A program made the position numbers and the translations under genes. DNA of 64,000 nucleotides from Paenibacillus curdlanolyticus YK9 (GTDB lineage Bacteria > Bacillota > Bacilli > Paenibacillales > Paenibacillaceae): positions 496,001 through 560,000 of the forward strand of contig NZ_AEDD01000001.1 of NCBI RefSeq assembly GCF_000179615.1. Direction: 5' to 3'. This document shows, in pieces, positions 1 through 8,746 of this stretch. The notes under the pieces are model-generated. The model did not search any database. It was not told where the DNA came from and saw only the letters and a list, made by a program, of their open reading frames with translations. Numbering within the stretch: the stretch's first letter is position 1; every line of letters begins with the position of its first letter.

Positions 1-1
1 C

Positions 2-1192
2 GGCGGAATTGCAGCCTATAAAGGAGCTGCCTTGTGCAGCAAGCTCGTACAAGCCGGATTTGATGTGCATGTCATCATGACCGAAGGCGCTTGTCAGTTT
101 ATAACGCCGCTTACGCTGCAGACGCTCTCGCGCAATCCTGTATATACAGATACGTTCGACGAGCGGGATCCGTCTGTCGTGTCCCATATTGACCTTGCTG
201 ATCGCGCGGATCTTGTGCTCGTAGCGCCAGCGACTGCGAATACGATTGCGAAGATGGCCAATGGCTTGGCAGATGATATGCTGAGTACCACGCTGCTGGC
301 AGCGACCTGTCCGATTATCGTTGCGCCAGCTATGAACGTACATATGTATGACCATCCTGCTGTAATTCGCAACATTCAGCTGTTGGCTGAGCGGAGCGTT
401 CGATTTATCGAGCCGGAGACGGGGCAATTAGCTTGCGGCTATGTTGCCAAAGGGCGATTAGCAGAGCCTGAGTCTATCGTTGCTTTCGTTAGCGATATGA
501 TGCGCGAAGGCGCCCATAAGCCATTGGCAGGCAAGAAGGTGCTCATTACGGCAGGCGGAACGATAGAACGACTAGATCCCGTCCGTTATTTGACGAATGA
601 TTCCTCAGGGAAAATGGGCTTCGCTCTGGCTGCGTCAGCCAGAGATTCAGGTGCAGAGGTTACGCTCGTAATGGGCAGGACGTCCGAGCTGCCGCCAGAC
701 GGCGTCGCTCTTGTCCGCGTGGAGTCCGCGCAAGAGATGCTTGAGGCTGTGTTGGAACGGTATGCACAAACGGATTTGGTCATTAAATCGGCTGCAGTTG
801 CCGACTATCGCCCTGTTTTTCGTGCAGATAAGAAGATCAAGAAGTCTGGGGAACGGCTCGTGCTTGAATTGGAGAAGACAACGGACATCCTGCAGACGCT
901 TGGCGAGCTTAAAACGAAGCAGTATTTGATCGGGTTCGCTGCGGAGACGGGCGATCTGGACCGCTATGCGATGGACAAGCTTCAGCGCAAGCATTGCGAT
1001 CTTATCGTCGGCAATGATGTGAGCCAAGCGGGCGCGGGCTTTAACTCCGATACGAACATTATCCGCATTTATGATAAAGCTGGAATCGTGGAATCCTTGC
1101 CGCTCATGTCCAAGCTCGAAACGGCACGCCGAATTTTAGCTGTAGCAGCTGAGCGAATGGCCCATTTAGAGTCAGGGAAGGAAGTCCGATGA
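2..1192 (+). CDS. coaBC: Bifunctional CoaBC (PPC decarboxylase / phosphopantothenate-cysteine ligase), 5'-truncated by window
   Basis: Couples phosphopantothenate to cysteine (CoaB half) and decarboxylates the product to 4'-phosphopantetheine (CoaC half) in CoA synthesis. The frame is open from base 2 and reads GGIAAYKGAALCSKLV before the first in-frame TTG/ATG, which is the usual flavoprotein N-terminus, so only about 10 residues are missing upstream. The CoaC half shows SHIDLADRADL with the catalytic His, APATANT, and APAMNVHMY. GQLACGYVAKGRL is the Cys-containing flap. The CoaB half shows ITAGGT, NDSSGKMG, KSAAVADYRP and GFAAETG. The stop overlaps the priA ATG by 4 bp (ATGA), so translation is coupled, as in other Bacillales. 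Confidence 0.96.
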   Translation, partial: GGIAAYKGAALCSKLVQAGFDVHVIMTEGACQFITPLTLQTLSRNPVYTDTFDERDPSVVSHIDLADRADLVLVAPATANTIAKMANGLADDMLSTTLLAATCPIIVAPAMNVHMYDHPAVIRNIQLLAERSVRFIEPETGQLACGYVAKGRLAEPESIVAFVSDMMREGAHKPLAGKKVLITAGGTIERLDPVRYLTNDSSGKMGFALAASARDSGAEVTLVMGRTSELPPDGVALVRVESAQEMLEAVLERYAQTDLVIKSAAVADYRPVFRADKKIKKSGERLVLELEKTTDILQTLGELKTKQYLIGFAAETGDLDRYAMDKLQRKHCDLIVGNDVSQAGAGFNSDTNIIRIYDKAGIVESLPLMSKLETARRILAVAAERMAHLESGKEVR

Positions 1193-3717
1193 TCGCTCGC
1201 GTCATCGTTGATGTGCCGAGTCGGCAAACCGACCGGCCGTTTGATTACGAGGTGCCGTTGGCGCTTGAAGGCTGGGTCGAGGCTGGCAGCCGAGTGGGGG
1301 TTCCCTTCGGCGGGCGCGTGCTTCAAGGGTTTGTTGTGGGCGTCATCCCATCGGAAGCATCGGAAGTTGACATGTCGAAGATCAAGCCGATCGCTGAATT
1401 GCTGGACCCGCTTCCTCCGCTGAGGCCTGATCTGATTGAGCTCGCAAGCTGGCTTAGCGTCAAATATTGCTGCACGATGATTGCAGCGCTGCAGGCGATG
1501 CTTCCGGCTGCGCTTAAGGGGAAGGCGGAGAGAACAGTCCGGTTAAGCGAGTCGTTCGAGGAGCAGGAGCCCGAAGCAGCTGCAGCGGTGCTGCTGCCAG
1601 ATGGCCTGCGAGAGTGGCTGAGACGAAGCGGTCCCGTCAAGCTGGATACGCTTCGTGAACGATTCCCAGATGCAGGCGCTTATGTCAAGGCAGCGATTCG
1701 AATAGGATTGTTAGAGGAACAGGTAGCCATCCGGGATAAGGTGAGCATTCGCAAGGTGCAGACCGTCATTCCTCCCGTGGATCGGGAAGGAGCGGCGGAG
1801 GCGCTTGCGGCCTGGCCTGCGCGGGCGGGCAAGCAGCGAGATGTTCTCGCGTTTATGCTGGATGCGGAAGGCCCGGTTCCGCTGCAGAAGCTGCTTGCTG
1901 ACACTGGCACGACAGGATCTACAGTGAAAGCGCTCGTGGACAAAGGCTGGCTAACGATGCGAGAGGTAGAAGCCTCGCGCGACCCTTACGCTGGGCGTAC
2001 GTTTCAGCGAACCGAGCCGCTGCCGCTAACAGAGGGACAGCAGGAAGTGCTGAAGTGGATCGTTGCTTCCATCGATGCCCGTGAACCGAAGCCATATTTG
2101 CTGCACGGCGTAACGGGAAGCGGAAAAACAGAAGTCTATTTGCAGGCGATCCAGCGCTGCTTGGATCAAGGGCTGCAAGCCATCGTGCTTGTCCCGGAAA
2201 TTTCGCTAACGCCGCAGATGGTGGAGCGATTCAAAGGTCGCTTCGGAGATGCTGTCGCTGTGCTGCACAGCCGTCTTTCGACGGGCGAACGTTATGATGA
2301 GTGGCGTAAAATTCGTGAGCGCCGCGCACAGGTCGCTGTCGGCGCTCGCTCCGCGATCTTTGCCCCGTTTGAATCCATCGGGCTGATGATTATCGATGAA
2401 GAGCACGAGTCCAGCTACAAGCAAGAGGAAAGCCCGAAATATCATGCCCGGGACGTGGCCATCATGCGGGCAAAGCAGCATGGGGCTACCGTCGTATTGG
2501 GCTCTGCTACGCCATCGCTGGAATCATTTGCTGCGGCTACAGCCGTACGCCCTTCAGGCAATAACGGAGCCGGGGGCGGCGCTCCGCTTCTGCTCGCTAT
2601 GCCCGACCGTGTCGCAGGACGCCCTATGCCGCCGGTCACCGTCGTCGATATGCGCGAGGAGCTGCAAGGGGGCAATCGCTCCATGTTCAGTCGAACGTTA
2701 TATGCAGGCCTTGCTGACCGACTTGAGCGCGGCGAGCAATCGGTGCTTTTGTTGAATCGCCGAGGGTATTCGACGTTTGTGATGTGCCGCTCCTGCGGCT
2801 ACACAGCGGCGTGTCCGCATTGCGATATTTCGTTAACCTATCATCAAAAAACACGGGTGCTGCGCTGTCATTATTGCGGCCATTCCGAGAATGCCCCGTC
2901 CGCGTGTCCATCCTGCGAGAGCGAGCATATCCGTTTTTTTGGAACCGGAACGCAGAAGGTGGAGGAAGAACTGGCGAAGCTGTTCCCTGGTATACGCGTT
3001 ATTCGAATGGATGTCGACACGACGACCGAGAAAGGCTCGCACGAAAAGCTGCTGAAGCAGTTCGGAGAACGAAAAGCCGATGTGCTGCTCGGAACGCAAA
3101 TGGTCGCGAAAGGGCTTGATTTTCCTTATGTAACGCTTGTCGGCGTTGTTGCTGCCGATACTTCGCTGCATCTGCCGGATTTTCGATCGGCAGAGCGTAC
3201 GTTCCAATTGCTTACGCAAGTGGCGGGGCGCGCGGGAAGGCATGAGCTTCCAGGCGAGGTTGTCGTCCAGTCGTATGCCCCGGAACATTACGCGATCCAA
3301 ACGGCGCAGCATCATGATTATGATGCTTTCGTGCGGGAAGAGCTGGCGCATCGCCGGGCAATGGGGTATCCGCCCTATTGCCGGCTTATTCTGGTTACGA
3401 TGTCCCATGAGCAGCTTCCATTGTTAACCGAGGTTGGCGACCGATTCGCCCAGCGACTGAGAGATGCGGCTTTGGCCGCTGGCGTATATGGACGCGTCGA
3501 TGGCACAAGCGGGCCGAGGGCGCTAGATGTGCTTGGGCCGGTCGCATCGCCGATTGCTCGGATGAAAGATCGCTACCGTTTTCAATGTATGATAAAATAT
3601 CGTGGAAACGTTGATGCTACAGCGTTGCTACGCGAAACGATCCGCCCGTTCATGGAAGGCTCGGAAGGCAGAGGCGTACAGTTCGGGATTGACGTTGACC
3701 CTCATATGATTTTATAA
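1189..3717 (+). CDS. priA: Primosomal protein N', replication-restart helicase PriA
   Basis: Superfamily 2 DNA helicase that recognises stalled forks and reloads the replicative helicase. It has 842 residues, slightly longer than the usual 730-810. The N-terminal DNA-binding domain begins IARVIVDVPSRQTDRPFDY. Walker A is GVTGSGKTEVY and motif II is DEEH. The zinc region has four paired cysteines (CRSC, CPHC, CHYC, CPSC), followed by helicase motifs around GTQMVAKGLDFP and QVAGRAGR. The start overlaps the coaBC stop by 4 bp. The length excess sits in a variable Ala/Gly/Pro-rich insert near residues 445-470, between the motif III region (LGSATPSLESF) and VTVVDMR. Confidence 0.97.
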   Translation: MIARVIVDVPSRQTDRPFDYEVPLALEGWVEAGSRVGVPFGGRVLQGFVVGVIPSEASEVDMSKIKPIAELLDPLPPLRPDLIELASWLSVKYCCTMIAALQAMLPAALKGKAERTVRLSESFEEQEPEAAAAVLLPDGLREWLRRSGPVKLDTLRERFPDAGAYVKAAIRIGLLEEQVAIRDKVSIRKVQTVIPPVDREGAAEALAAWPARAGKQRDVLAFMLDAEGPVPLQKLLADTGTTGSTVKALVDKGWLTMREVEASRDPYAGRTFQRTEPLPLTEGQQEVLKWIVASIDAREPKPYLLHGVTGSGKTEVYLQAIQRCLDQGLQAIVLVPEISLTPQMVERFKGRFGDAVAVLHSRLSTGERYDEWRKIRERRAQVAVGARSAIFAPFESIGLMIIDEEHESSYKQEESPKYHARDVAIMRAKQHGATVVLGSATPSLESFAAATAVRPSGNNGAGGGAPLLLAMPDRVAGRPMPPVTVVDMREELQGGNRSMFSRTLYAGLADRLERGEQSVLLLNRRGYSTFVMCRSCGYTAACPHCDISLTYHQKTRVLRCHYCGHSENAPSACPSCESEHIRFFGTGTQKVEEELAKLFPGIRVIRMDVDTTTEKGSHEKLLKQFGERKADVLLGTQMVAKGLDFPYVTLVGVVAADTSLHLPDFRSAERTFQLLTQVAGRAGRHELPGEVVVQSYAPEHYAIQTAQHHDYDAFVREELAHRRAMGYPPYCRLILVTMSHEQLPLLTEVGDRFAQRLRDAALAAGVYGRVDGTSGPRALDVLGPVASPIARMKDRYRFQCMIKYRGNVDATALLRETIRPFMEGSEGRGVQFGIDVDPHMIL

Positions 3718-3784
3718 ATCCATTGCTGAACACTGCCGCTTGATACGGCGAATTATCAATCATCCAAGAAAGAAGGAATCGAAT

Positions 3785-4282
3785 ATGTCCATTCGAATTA
3801 TTGTGAAAGAGCCAGATCCCGTGCTTCGCGAAGTGGCGAAGGAAGTGACCAAGTTTACGCCTAATCTTCATAAGCTGCTGAATGACATGGCTGACACGAT
3901 GTACGATGCGGAAGGCGTGGGCCTTGCTGCGCCGCAGATCGGCATTTCCAAACGTGTAATCGTCGTAGATATCGGGGAAGAAGAAAGCGGCCTGATCGAG
4001 GTTGTCAATCCCGTTATCGTGTTGAGCGAAGGCGAGCAGTTCGGCCCCGAAGGGTGCTTAAGCATTCCGAATTTGAACGGTGACGTTAGCCGTGCGGACC
4101 GCGTGAAGGTGGCTGGCCAGGATCGCAACGGCAATCCGATCGAGGTAGATGCATCGGGATTCCTCGCACGCGCGTTCCAGCATGAGATCGACCATTTGAA
4201 CGGAATTCTTTTCACGGATTTGGCGGAAAATGTATATGACATTACGCAGCAGCAGTCTCGCCGTCGGAAGAGCGGGGAGTGA
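3785..4282 (+). CDS. def: Peptide deformylase
   Basis: Removes the formyl group from the N-terminal Met of nascent chains in the cytosol. All three metal-site motifs are present: GVGLAAPQIG, EGCLSIP (Cys ligand) and FQHEIDHLNG (two His ligands and the catalytic Glu). The start at 3785 (MSIRIIVKEPDPVLREV) gives 165 residues, normal for type 1 deformylases. It has a good Shine-Dalgarno (AAGAAGGAA) about 8 nt upstream; the in-frame ATG at 3740 adds 15 residues without homology and was not chosen. It sits directly before fmt, the usual pairing of the formylation and deformylation enzymes. Confidence 0.97.
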   Translation: MSIRIIVKEPDPVLREVAKEVTKFTPNLHKLLNDMADTMYDAEGVGLAAPQIGISKRVIVVDIGEEESGLIEVVNPVIVLSEGEQFGPEGCLSIPNLNGDVSRADRVKVAGQDRNGNPIEVDASGFLARAFQHEIDHLNGILFTDLAENVYDITQQQSRRRKSGE

Positions 4283-4289
4283 GCTAGGC

Positions 4290-5246
4290 ATGAAAATCGT
4301 ATTTATGGGGACCCCATCGTTTGCGGTCCCTTCCTTAGAACGCGTATTGGCCAGCGGCCATGAAGTCGTCGCTGTTATTACGCAGCCTGACCGGCCGAAG
4401 GGTCGGAAGCGCGAGCTGGCGCCGCCCCCTGTGAAAGAGGCAGCGCTGGCGCACGGAATTCCGGTCTACCAGCCGGAGAGGATGCGAAGCGAGGAAGCGA
4501 TCGCGCTGGTCGCTTCGCTAGCGCCGGAACTCATTATAACGGCCGCTTATGGCCAAATTTTGCCGAAGGCGGTACTTGATGTACCGCCGCTCGGCTGTAT
4601 TAACGTCCATGGCTCGCTCCTGCCGAAATATCGAGGCGGAGCGCCTATTCAGCGATCCATCATTAATGGGGAGTCCGTCACGGGCGTAACCATTATGTAC
4701 ATGGCCGAAGGGCTGGATACGGGAGACATGATCAGCCGCATAGAAGTGCCGATCGATGAGGCGGATACATCGGGCACGCTGTTCGAAAAGCTAAGCGCAG
4801 CGGGTGCTGACCTGCTCATGCAGACGCTTCCTTCCATCGAGGCGGGCACCGTGCAAGCCGTTCCGCAGCAGCATGAGGATGCGTCCTACGCCCCGAATCT
4901 GACGCGGGATGACGAACGTATAGATTGGACGCGTTCAGCGCGTCAGCTGTATGACCAAGTGCGCGGGCTGTCGCCTATGGCAGGAGCGTTCACGCAATGG
5001 AATGGCGAGCCGTTCAAAATTTGGCGATGCCAGCCCGTCGCAGCGAAGGGAAGCGGGGCGCCAGCTGCCGCGACTCCGGGGACGGTGCTGTCGGCGTCAG
5101 CCGAAGGAATTACGGTACAGACAGGAGAAGGCGCACTTCTTCTACTGGACATTCAGCCTTCGGGCAAACGGGCTATGCCTGCTTCGGACTGGTTGAAGGG
5201 CGCTAGGCTTGAGCCCGGAGCGCAATTCGGCGGAGGTTTGCAATGA
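4290..5246 (+). CDS. fmt: Methionyl-tRNA formyltransferase
   Basis: Formylates initiator Met-tRNA using 10-formyl-THF. The start at 4290 gives the canonical N-terminus MKIVFMGTPSFAVPSL and 318 residues. The 10-formyl-THF site motif VHGSLLPKYRGGAPIQRSI lies near residues 108-126, followed by GVTIMYMAEGLDTGD and a C-terminal OB-fold tRNA-binding region. The start lies 7 bp after the def stop; an upstream in-frame ATG at 4230 lies inside def and is unlikely. The stop overlaps the rsmB start by 4 bp. Confidence 0.97.
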   Translation: MKIVFMGTPSFAVPSLERVLASGHEVVAVITQPDRPKGRKRELAPPPVKEAALAHGIPVYQPERMRSEEAIALVASLAPELIITAAYGQILPKAVLDVPPLGCINVHGSLLPKYRGGAPIQRSIINGESVTGVTIMYMAEGLDTGDMISRIEVPIDEADTSGTLFEKLSAAGADLLMQTLPSIEAGTVQAVPQQHEDASYAPNLTRDDERIDWTRSARQLYDQVRGLSPMAGAFTQWNGEPFKIWRCQPVAAKGSGAPAAATPGTVLSASAEGITVQTGEGALLLLDIQPSGKRAMPASDWLKGARLEPGAQFGGGLQ

Positions 5247-6808
5247 GCGGGCCGACGGAGGGCAACAACGGGAGCGCGCTTCGCAATAAGGCGAAGCGGC
5301 AGGGTGAGCAGCCGCGGCAGCAGAACGCTAGCCCGGCTGGGACGAAGAAGCGAGCGGGGCATACGGCGCAATCGGCTGGCGCGAAAAAAGCCGGAGGCGC
5401 ACAGTCTGCTGCCGCGCCTCGTGTTCAACGACCGGCTACCGCGCGCGAGGTTGCATTAGAGGCGCTTGTTAAGATCGAACGGGAGGAAGCGTTTAGCAAC
5501 CTTGTCCTGAACAGTGCCTTGCAGCATGCGGAATTGTCCCGTGCCGACGCCGGGTTGGCTACGGAACTGGTGTATGGAACGCTCCAGCGCCGTCTATCGC
5601 TGGACCATGCGCTGTCGGCGCTTGCTGCCAAAGGGCTCGGAAAGCTTGAGCCTTGGGTGCTGCAGCTGCTGCGGTTAAGCGCGTATCAGCTCTTATTCCT
5701 GGATCGCATTCCCGCGCATGCGGCAGTAAACGAGGCGGTTGCGATCGCCAAGCGACGCGGCCATTCCGGCATCTCCGGCATGGTCAACGGCATGCTCCGC
5801 AATCTGCTGCGCCGCCGTGACGAGCTCGCGCCCGAGGCCGCAGCCGAATCGGCTGCGCGTCCGGCGCTTCGCATCGCGCTTCGCCACTCGTATCCCGAGT
5901 GGCTCGTCGCGCGGTGGATCGCCGCCTATGGCGAAGCGGCGGCGGAACAAATCTGTGCGGCGGGCAATGCGCCGCCGCATGCCAGCATTCGCGTCAATCG
6001 CTTGCGCGCGACGCGAGAGGAAGCGATCGCGATACTCGCCGAATCCGGCATCGAGGCAGCGAAGTCTGCCGTATCGCCTGCTGGCGTCGTCGCGCAGCGC
6101 GGCGGCAGCCTTGCCGATACGATTGGGTTTCGCGACGGCCGCTGGACGATCCAAGACGAGAGCTCAATGCTTGTTGCGCAAGCCGCAAGGCCTGCTGCCG
6201 GCATGACCGTACTGGATTGCTGCGCGGCGCCTGGCGGCAAGACGACCCATCTTGCAGAGCTGATGGGCAATGAGGGACGTGTCATCGCCAACGACGTGCA
6301 CCCGCATAAGCAGGCGCTCATCGAGCAGCAAGCGGAGCGGCTTGGCCTTACGTGCGTGGAGGCGGTAACTGGCGATGCAGCGGAGCTCGGCGAGCGGTAT
6401 TCCTCGGAGTCGTTCGACCTCGTGCTGCTCGATGCCCCGTGCTCGGGCTTAGGCGTTATTGCGCGCAAGCCGGAGATCAAGTGGACGAAGTCAGAAGGCG
6501 ATATCCGAGAGATCGCTGCGATTCAGAAGAAGCTGATCAACGGCGTTGCGGGGCTTGTTAAGCCAGATGGAAGGCTTGTGTACAGTACCTGTACGATTGA
6601 TCGCGACGAGAACGATCGTCAAATCAGCCAGTTCCTCAAGGACCACCCGGAATATACGCTCGATGCTGAATGGCCAGCCGAGCTGCTGGAATCTCTGCGG
6701 TCGGCTGGCGCGGTGCAAGGCGAGTTTACCGGGGCGCTGCAGCTGCTTCCGAACCATTTTGGCAGCGACGGCTTCTATATTGCTACGCTCCGCAAACGCA
6801 CGGTATAG
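5243..6808 (+). CDS. rsmB: 16S rRNA m5C967 methyltransferase RsmB
   Basis: SAM-dependent cytosine-5 methyltransferase of 16S rRNA. An NusB-like RNA-binding domain (about residues 68-205) precedes the catalytic domain. The SAM loop is DCCAAPGGKTTHL; the DAPCSGLG and YSTCTI motifs carry the two catalytic cysteines. At 521 residues it is longer than the usual 430-460, because of a 60-residue Ala/Gly/Lys/Arg/Gln-rich N-terminal extension that looks disordered and may be a nonspecific RNA-binding tail. The ATG overlaps the fmt stop, which fixes the start unless translation begins inside the low-complexity tail. Confidence 0.95.
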   Translation: MSGPTEGNNGSALRNKAKRQGEQPRQQNASPAGTKKRAGHTAQSAGAKKAGGAQSAAAPRVQRPATAREVALEALVKIEREEAFSNLVLNSALQHAELSRADAGLATELVYGTLQRRLSLDHALSALAAKGLGKLEPWVLQLLRLSAYQLLFLDRIPAHAAVNEAVAIAKRRGHSGISGMVNGMLRNLLRRRDELAPEAAAESAARPALRIALRHSYPEWLVARWIAAYGEAAAEQICAAGNAPPHASIRVNRLRATREEAIAILAESGIEAAKSAVSPAGVVAQRGGSLADTIGFRDGRWTIQDESSMLVAQAARPAAGMTVLDCCAAPGGKTTHLAELMGNEGRVIANDVHPHKQALIEQQAERLGLTCVEAVTGDAAELGERYSSESFDLVLLDAPCSGLGVIARKPEIKWTKSEGDIREIAAIQKKLINGVAGLVKPDGRLVYSTCTIDRDENDRQISQFLKDHPEYTLDAEWPAELLESLRSAGAVQGEFTGALQLLPNHFGSDGFYIATLRKRTV

Positions 6809-6907
6809 GCCGCTTGTAGTCTGGCATGGGCGTTTGTGGTAAAATAAGCGACAACGGATACGATGACTCGTGTCCGTATTATTTTAAGGTTTAGGTGTGA
6901 TAAACAG

Positions 6908-7978
6908 ATGGGCGAACAGATACAAGAACAGACGAAACCTTTCATTTATGACTATACGCTGGAAGAGCTTCAGGCATGGGTCAAAGACAACGGCGAACCG
7001 GCGTTTCGCGCTGGCCAATTGTTTGATTGGCTTTATGTGAAGCGGGTGCGCAGCTTTGACGAGATGTCGAACCTTCCGAAGGCTTTCCGGCAAAAGCTGG
7101 ATGACCAATTCGCGTTCGTGACGCTTTCCGAAATTACGAAATTCGAATCGAAGGACGGCACGGTCAAGTTTTTATTCGGGCTGCATGACAACCATGCGAT
7201 TGAAACGGTCGTTATGCGCCACAACTACGGCAACAGCATATGCGTAACGACGCAGGTCGGCTGTCGGGTTGGCTGTACGTTTTGCGCATCGACCCTTGGC
7301 GGGCTGAAACGCAATCTGACGGCTGGCGAGATCGTCGCGCAAGTCGTTTGGGCGCAGCAGCTGCTGGATGCGACGAATGAGCGCGTCTCAAGCATCGTGA
7401 TTATGGGAACGGGTGAGCCTTTCGAAAATTATGAGCCGACGATGAATTTCCTTCGGATCATGATTCACGAAAAAGGGCTCAATATTGGCCAACGGCACAT
7501 TACGGTGTCAACAAGCGGCATCGTGCCGAATATTTATAAATTTGCGGATGAGAATACGCAAATTAACTTGGCGATTTCGATTCACGCGCCGAACGATGCG
7601 CTGCGTTCGAAGCTGATGCCGGTTAACCGTCGATTCCCGTTCAATGACGTGATGGAGTCGCTTCGTTACTACATCGCGAAGACGGGACGCCGCATTACGT
7701 TCGAATATGCGCTGATCGGCGGCGTCAATGACCGTCCCGAGCATGCGGAGGAGCTCGCGCAGGTGCTGCAAGGCATGCTTTGCCACGTCAATCTCATTCC
7801 GGTTAACCACGTGCCGGAGCGGAATTACGTGCGTACGCCGCGCGACGACATTTTTGAATTCCAGCGTATTTTGGAGAAGCACAAAATCAATGCAACGATC
7901 CGCAGGGAGCAAGGCCATGATATAGCCGCAGCATGCGGTCAGCTGCGTGCGAAGCATATGGAATCCACGGCGAGGTGA
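6908..7978 (+). CDS. rlmN: Dual-specificity 23S rRNA/tRNA A2503 C2-methyltransferase RlmN
   Basis: Radical-SAM enzyme that methylates C2 of A2503 in 23S rRNA and A37 of some tRNAs. The [4Fe-4S] motif reads [12 protein letters not shown], the SAM-binding region is [13 protein letters not shown], and the resolving cysteine lies in [11 protein letters not shown] near the C-terminus. The start at 6908 ([18 protein letters not shown]) gives 356 residues, normal for the family; the ATG at 6863 adds 15 residues without family resemblance. The 3' end overlaps no gene: the next gene's TTG start is 7 bp downstream. Confidence 0.96.
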   Translation: MGEQIQEQTKPFIYDYTLEELQAWVKDNGEPAFRAGQLFDWLYVKRVRSFDEMSNLPKAFRQKLDDQFAFVTLSEITKFESKDGTVKFLFGLHDNHAIETVVMRHNYGNSICVTTQVGCRVGCTFCASTLGGLKRNLTAGEIVAQVVWAQQLLDATNERVSSIVIMGTGEPFENYEPTMNFLRIMIHEKGLNIGQRHITVSTSGIVPNIYKFADENTQINLAISIHAPNDALRSKLMPVNRRFPFNDVMESLRYYIAKTGRRITFEYALIGGVNDRPEHAEELAQVLQGMLCHVNLIPVNHVPERNYVRTPRDDIFEFQRILEKHKINATIRREQGHDIAAACGQLRAKHMESTAR

Positions 7979-7985
7979 TCCGGAT

Positions 7986-8741
7986 TTGAATACGGCTAAC
8001 CGGACGGATATCGGACGCGTCCGACAGGAGAATGAGGACAGTCACTGGGTTGGGGAGCTGCAGGGAGGAATCGTTGCTGCAGTAGTTGCTGACGGCATGG
8101 GCGGACATCTCGCAGGCGAGGTGGCAAGCAAGCTGACCGTCGATGCGCTTAGCGCGTCGCTCGGCGCGGTTGCGCCCGGCATGTCTAACGAGGATTGTGA
8201 AGCGCTGCTGCGTTCGGCGATCAAGTCAGCCAACGAGATCGTATTTGATACAGCCTCGGGCAATGAACGCTACAGCAATATGGGAACAACGGTCGTCGTC
8301 GCAGTAATCGAGGGCGAACGGGCTGTTATTGGCCATGTCGGCGACAGTCGGATTTATCGATTGGATGCGGACGGACTCATTCAGCTTACAGACGATCATA
8401 CGCTTGTGAACGAACTTCTGAAGTCAGGCCAGATTACGGCTGAAGAAGCAGCGCATCACCCCCGACGCAACGTAATCATGCGGGCTGTGGGCACCGATCC
8501 CGAGGTTGAGGCGGACGTTTCCATTACCAGCTTGTCGTCGTCAGATCTGTTAATGCTTTGCAGCGACGGGCTTACGGATATGGTTAGTCACGAGCAGATG
8601 CTCGCAACGCTGCAATCGGAGACGCTCGATCTTGATGGCAAGGCGGATCGTCTCATTCAACTGGCACTGCAAGCAGGCGGCGATGATAATATTACCGTCA
8701 TTTTGCTGCAAGGAGCTGCCAGTAAGAATCGAGAGGGGTGA
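7986..8741 (+). CDS. stp: PP2C-type Ser/Thr protein phosphatase (Stp/PrpC)
   Basis: Metal-dependent phosphatase that opposes the adjacent PASTA kinase. The predicted start is TTG at 7986, giving MNTANRTDIGRVRQENEDS and 251 residues, preceded by GAGGTGATCC; the first in-frame ATG (7947) lies inside rlmN. Metal ligands are visible in RQENEDS, VVADGMGGH, LCSDGLTD and GGDDNITVI. The kinase gene starts at or just after the stop codon. Together the pair is the conserved Bacillales prpC-prkC module acting on translation factors, cell-wall synthesis and spore germination. Confidence 0.95.
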   Translation: MNTANRTDIGRVRQENEDSHWVGELQGGIVAAVVADGMGGHLAGEVASKLTVDALSASLGAVAPGMSNEDCEALLRSAIKSANEIVFDTASGNERYSNMGTTVVVAVIEGERAVIGHVGDSRIYRLDADGLIQLTDDHTLVNELLKSGQITAEEAAHHPRRNVIMRAVGTDPEVEADVSITSLSSSDLLMLCSDGLTDMVSHEQMLATLQSETLDLDGKADRLIQLALQAGGDDNITVILLQGAASKNREG

Positions 8742-8746
8742 CGAAT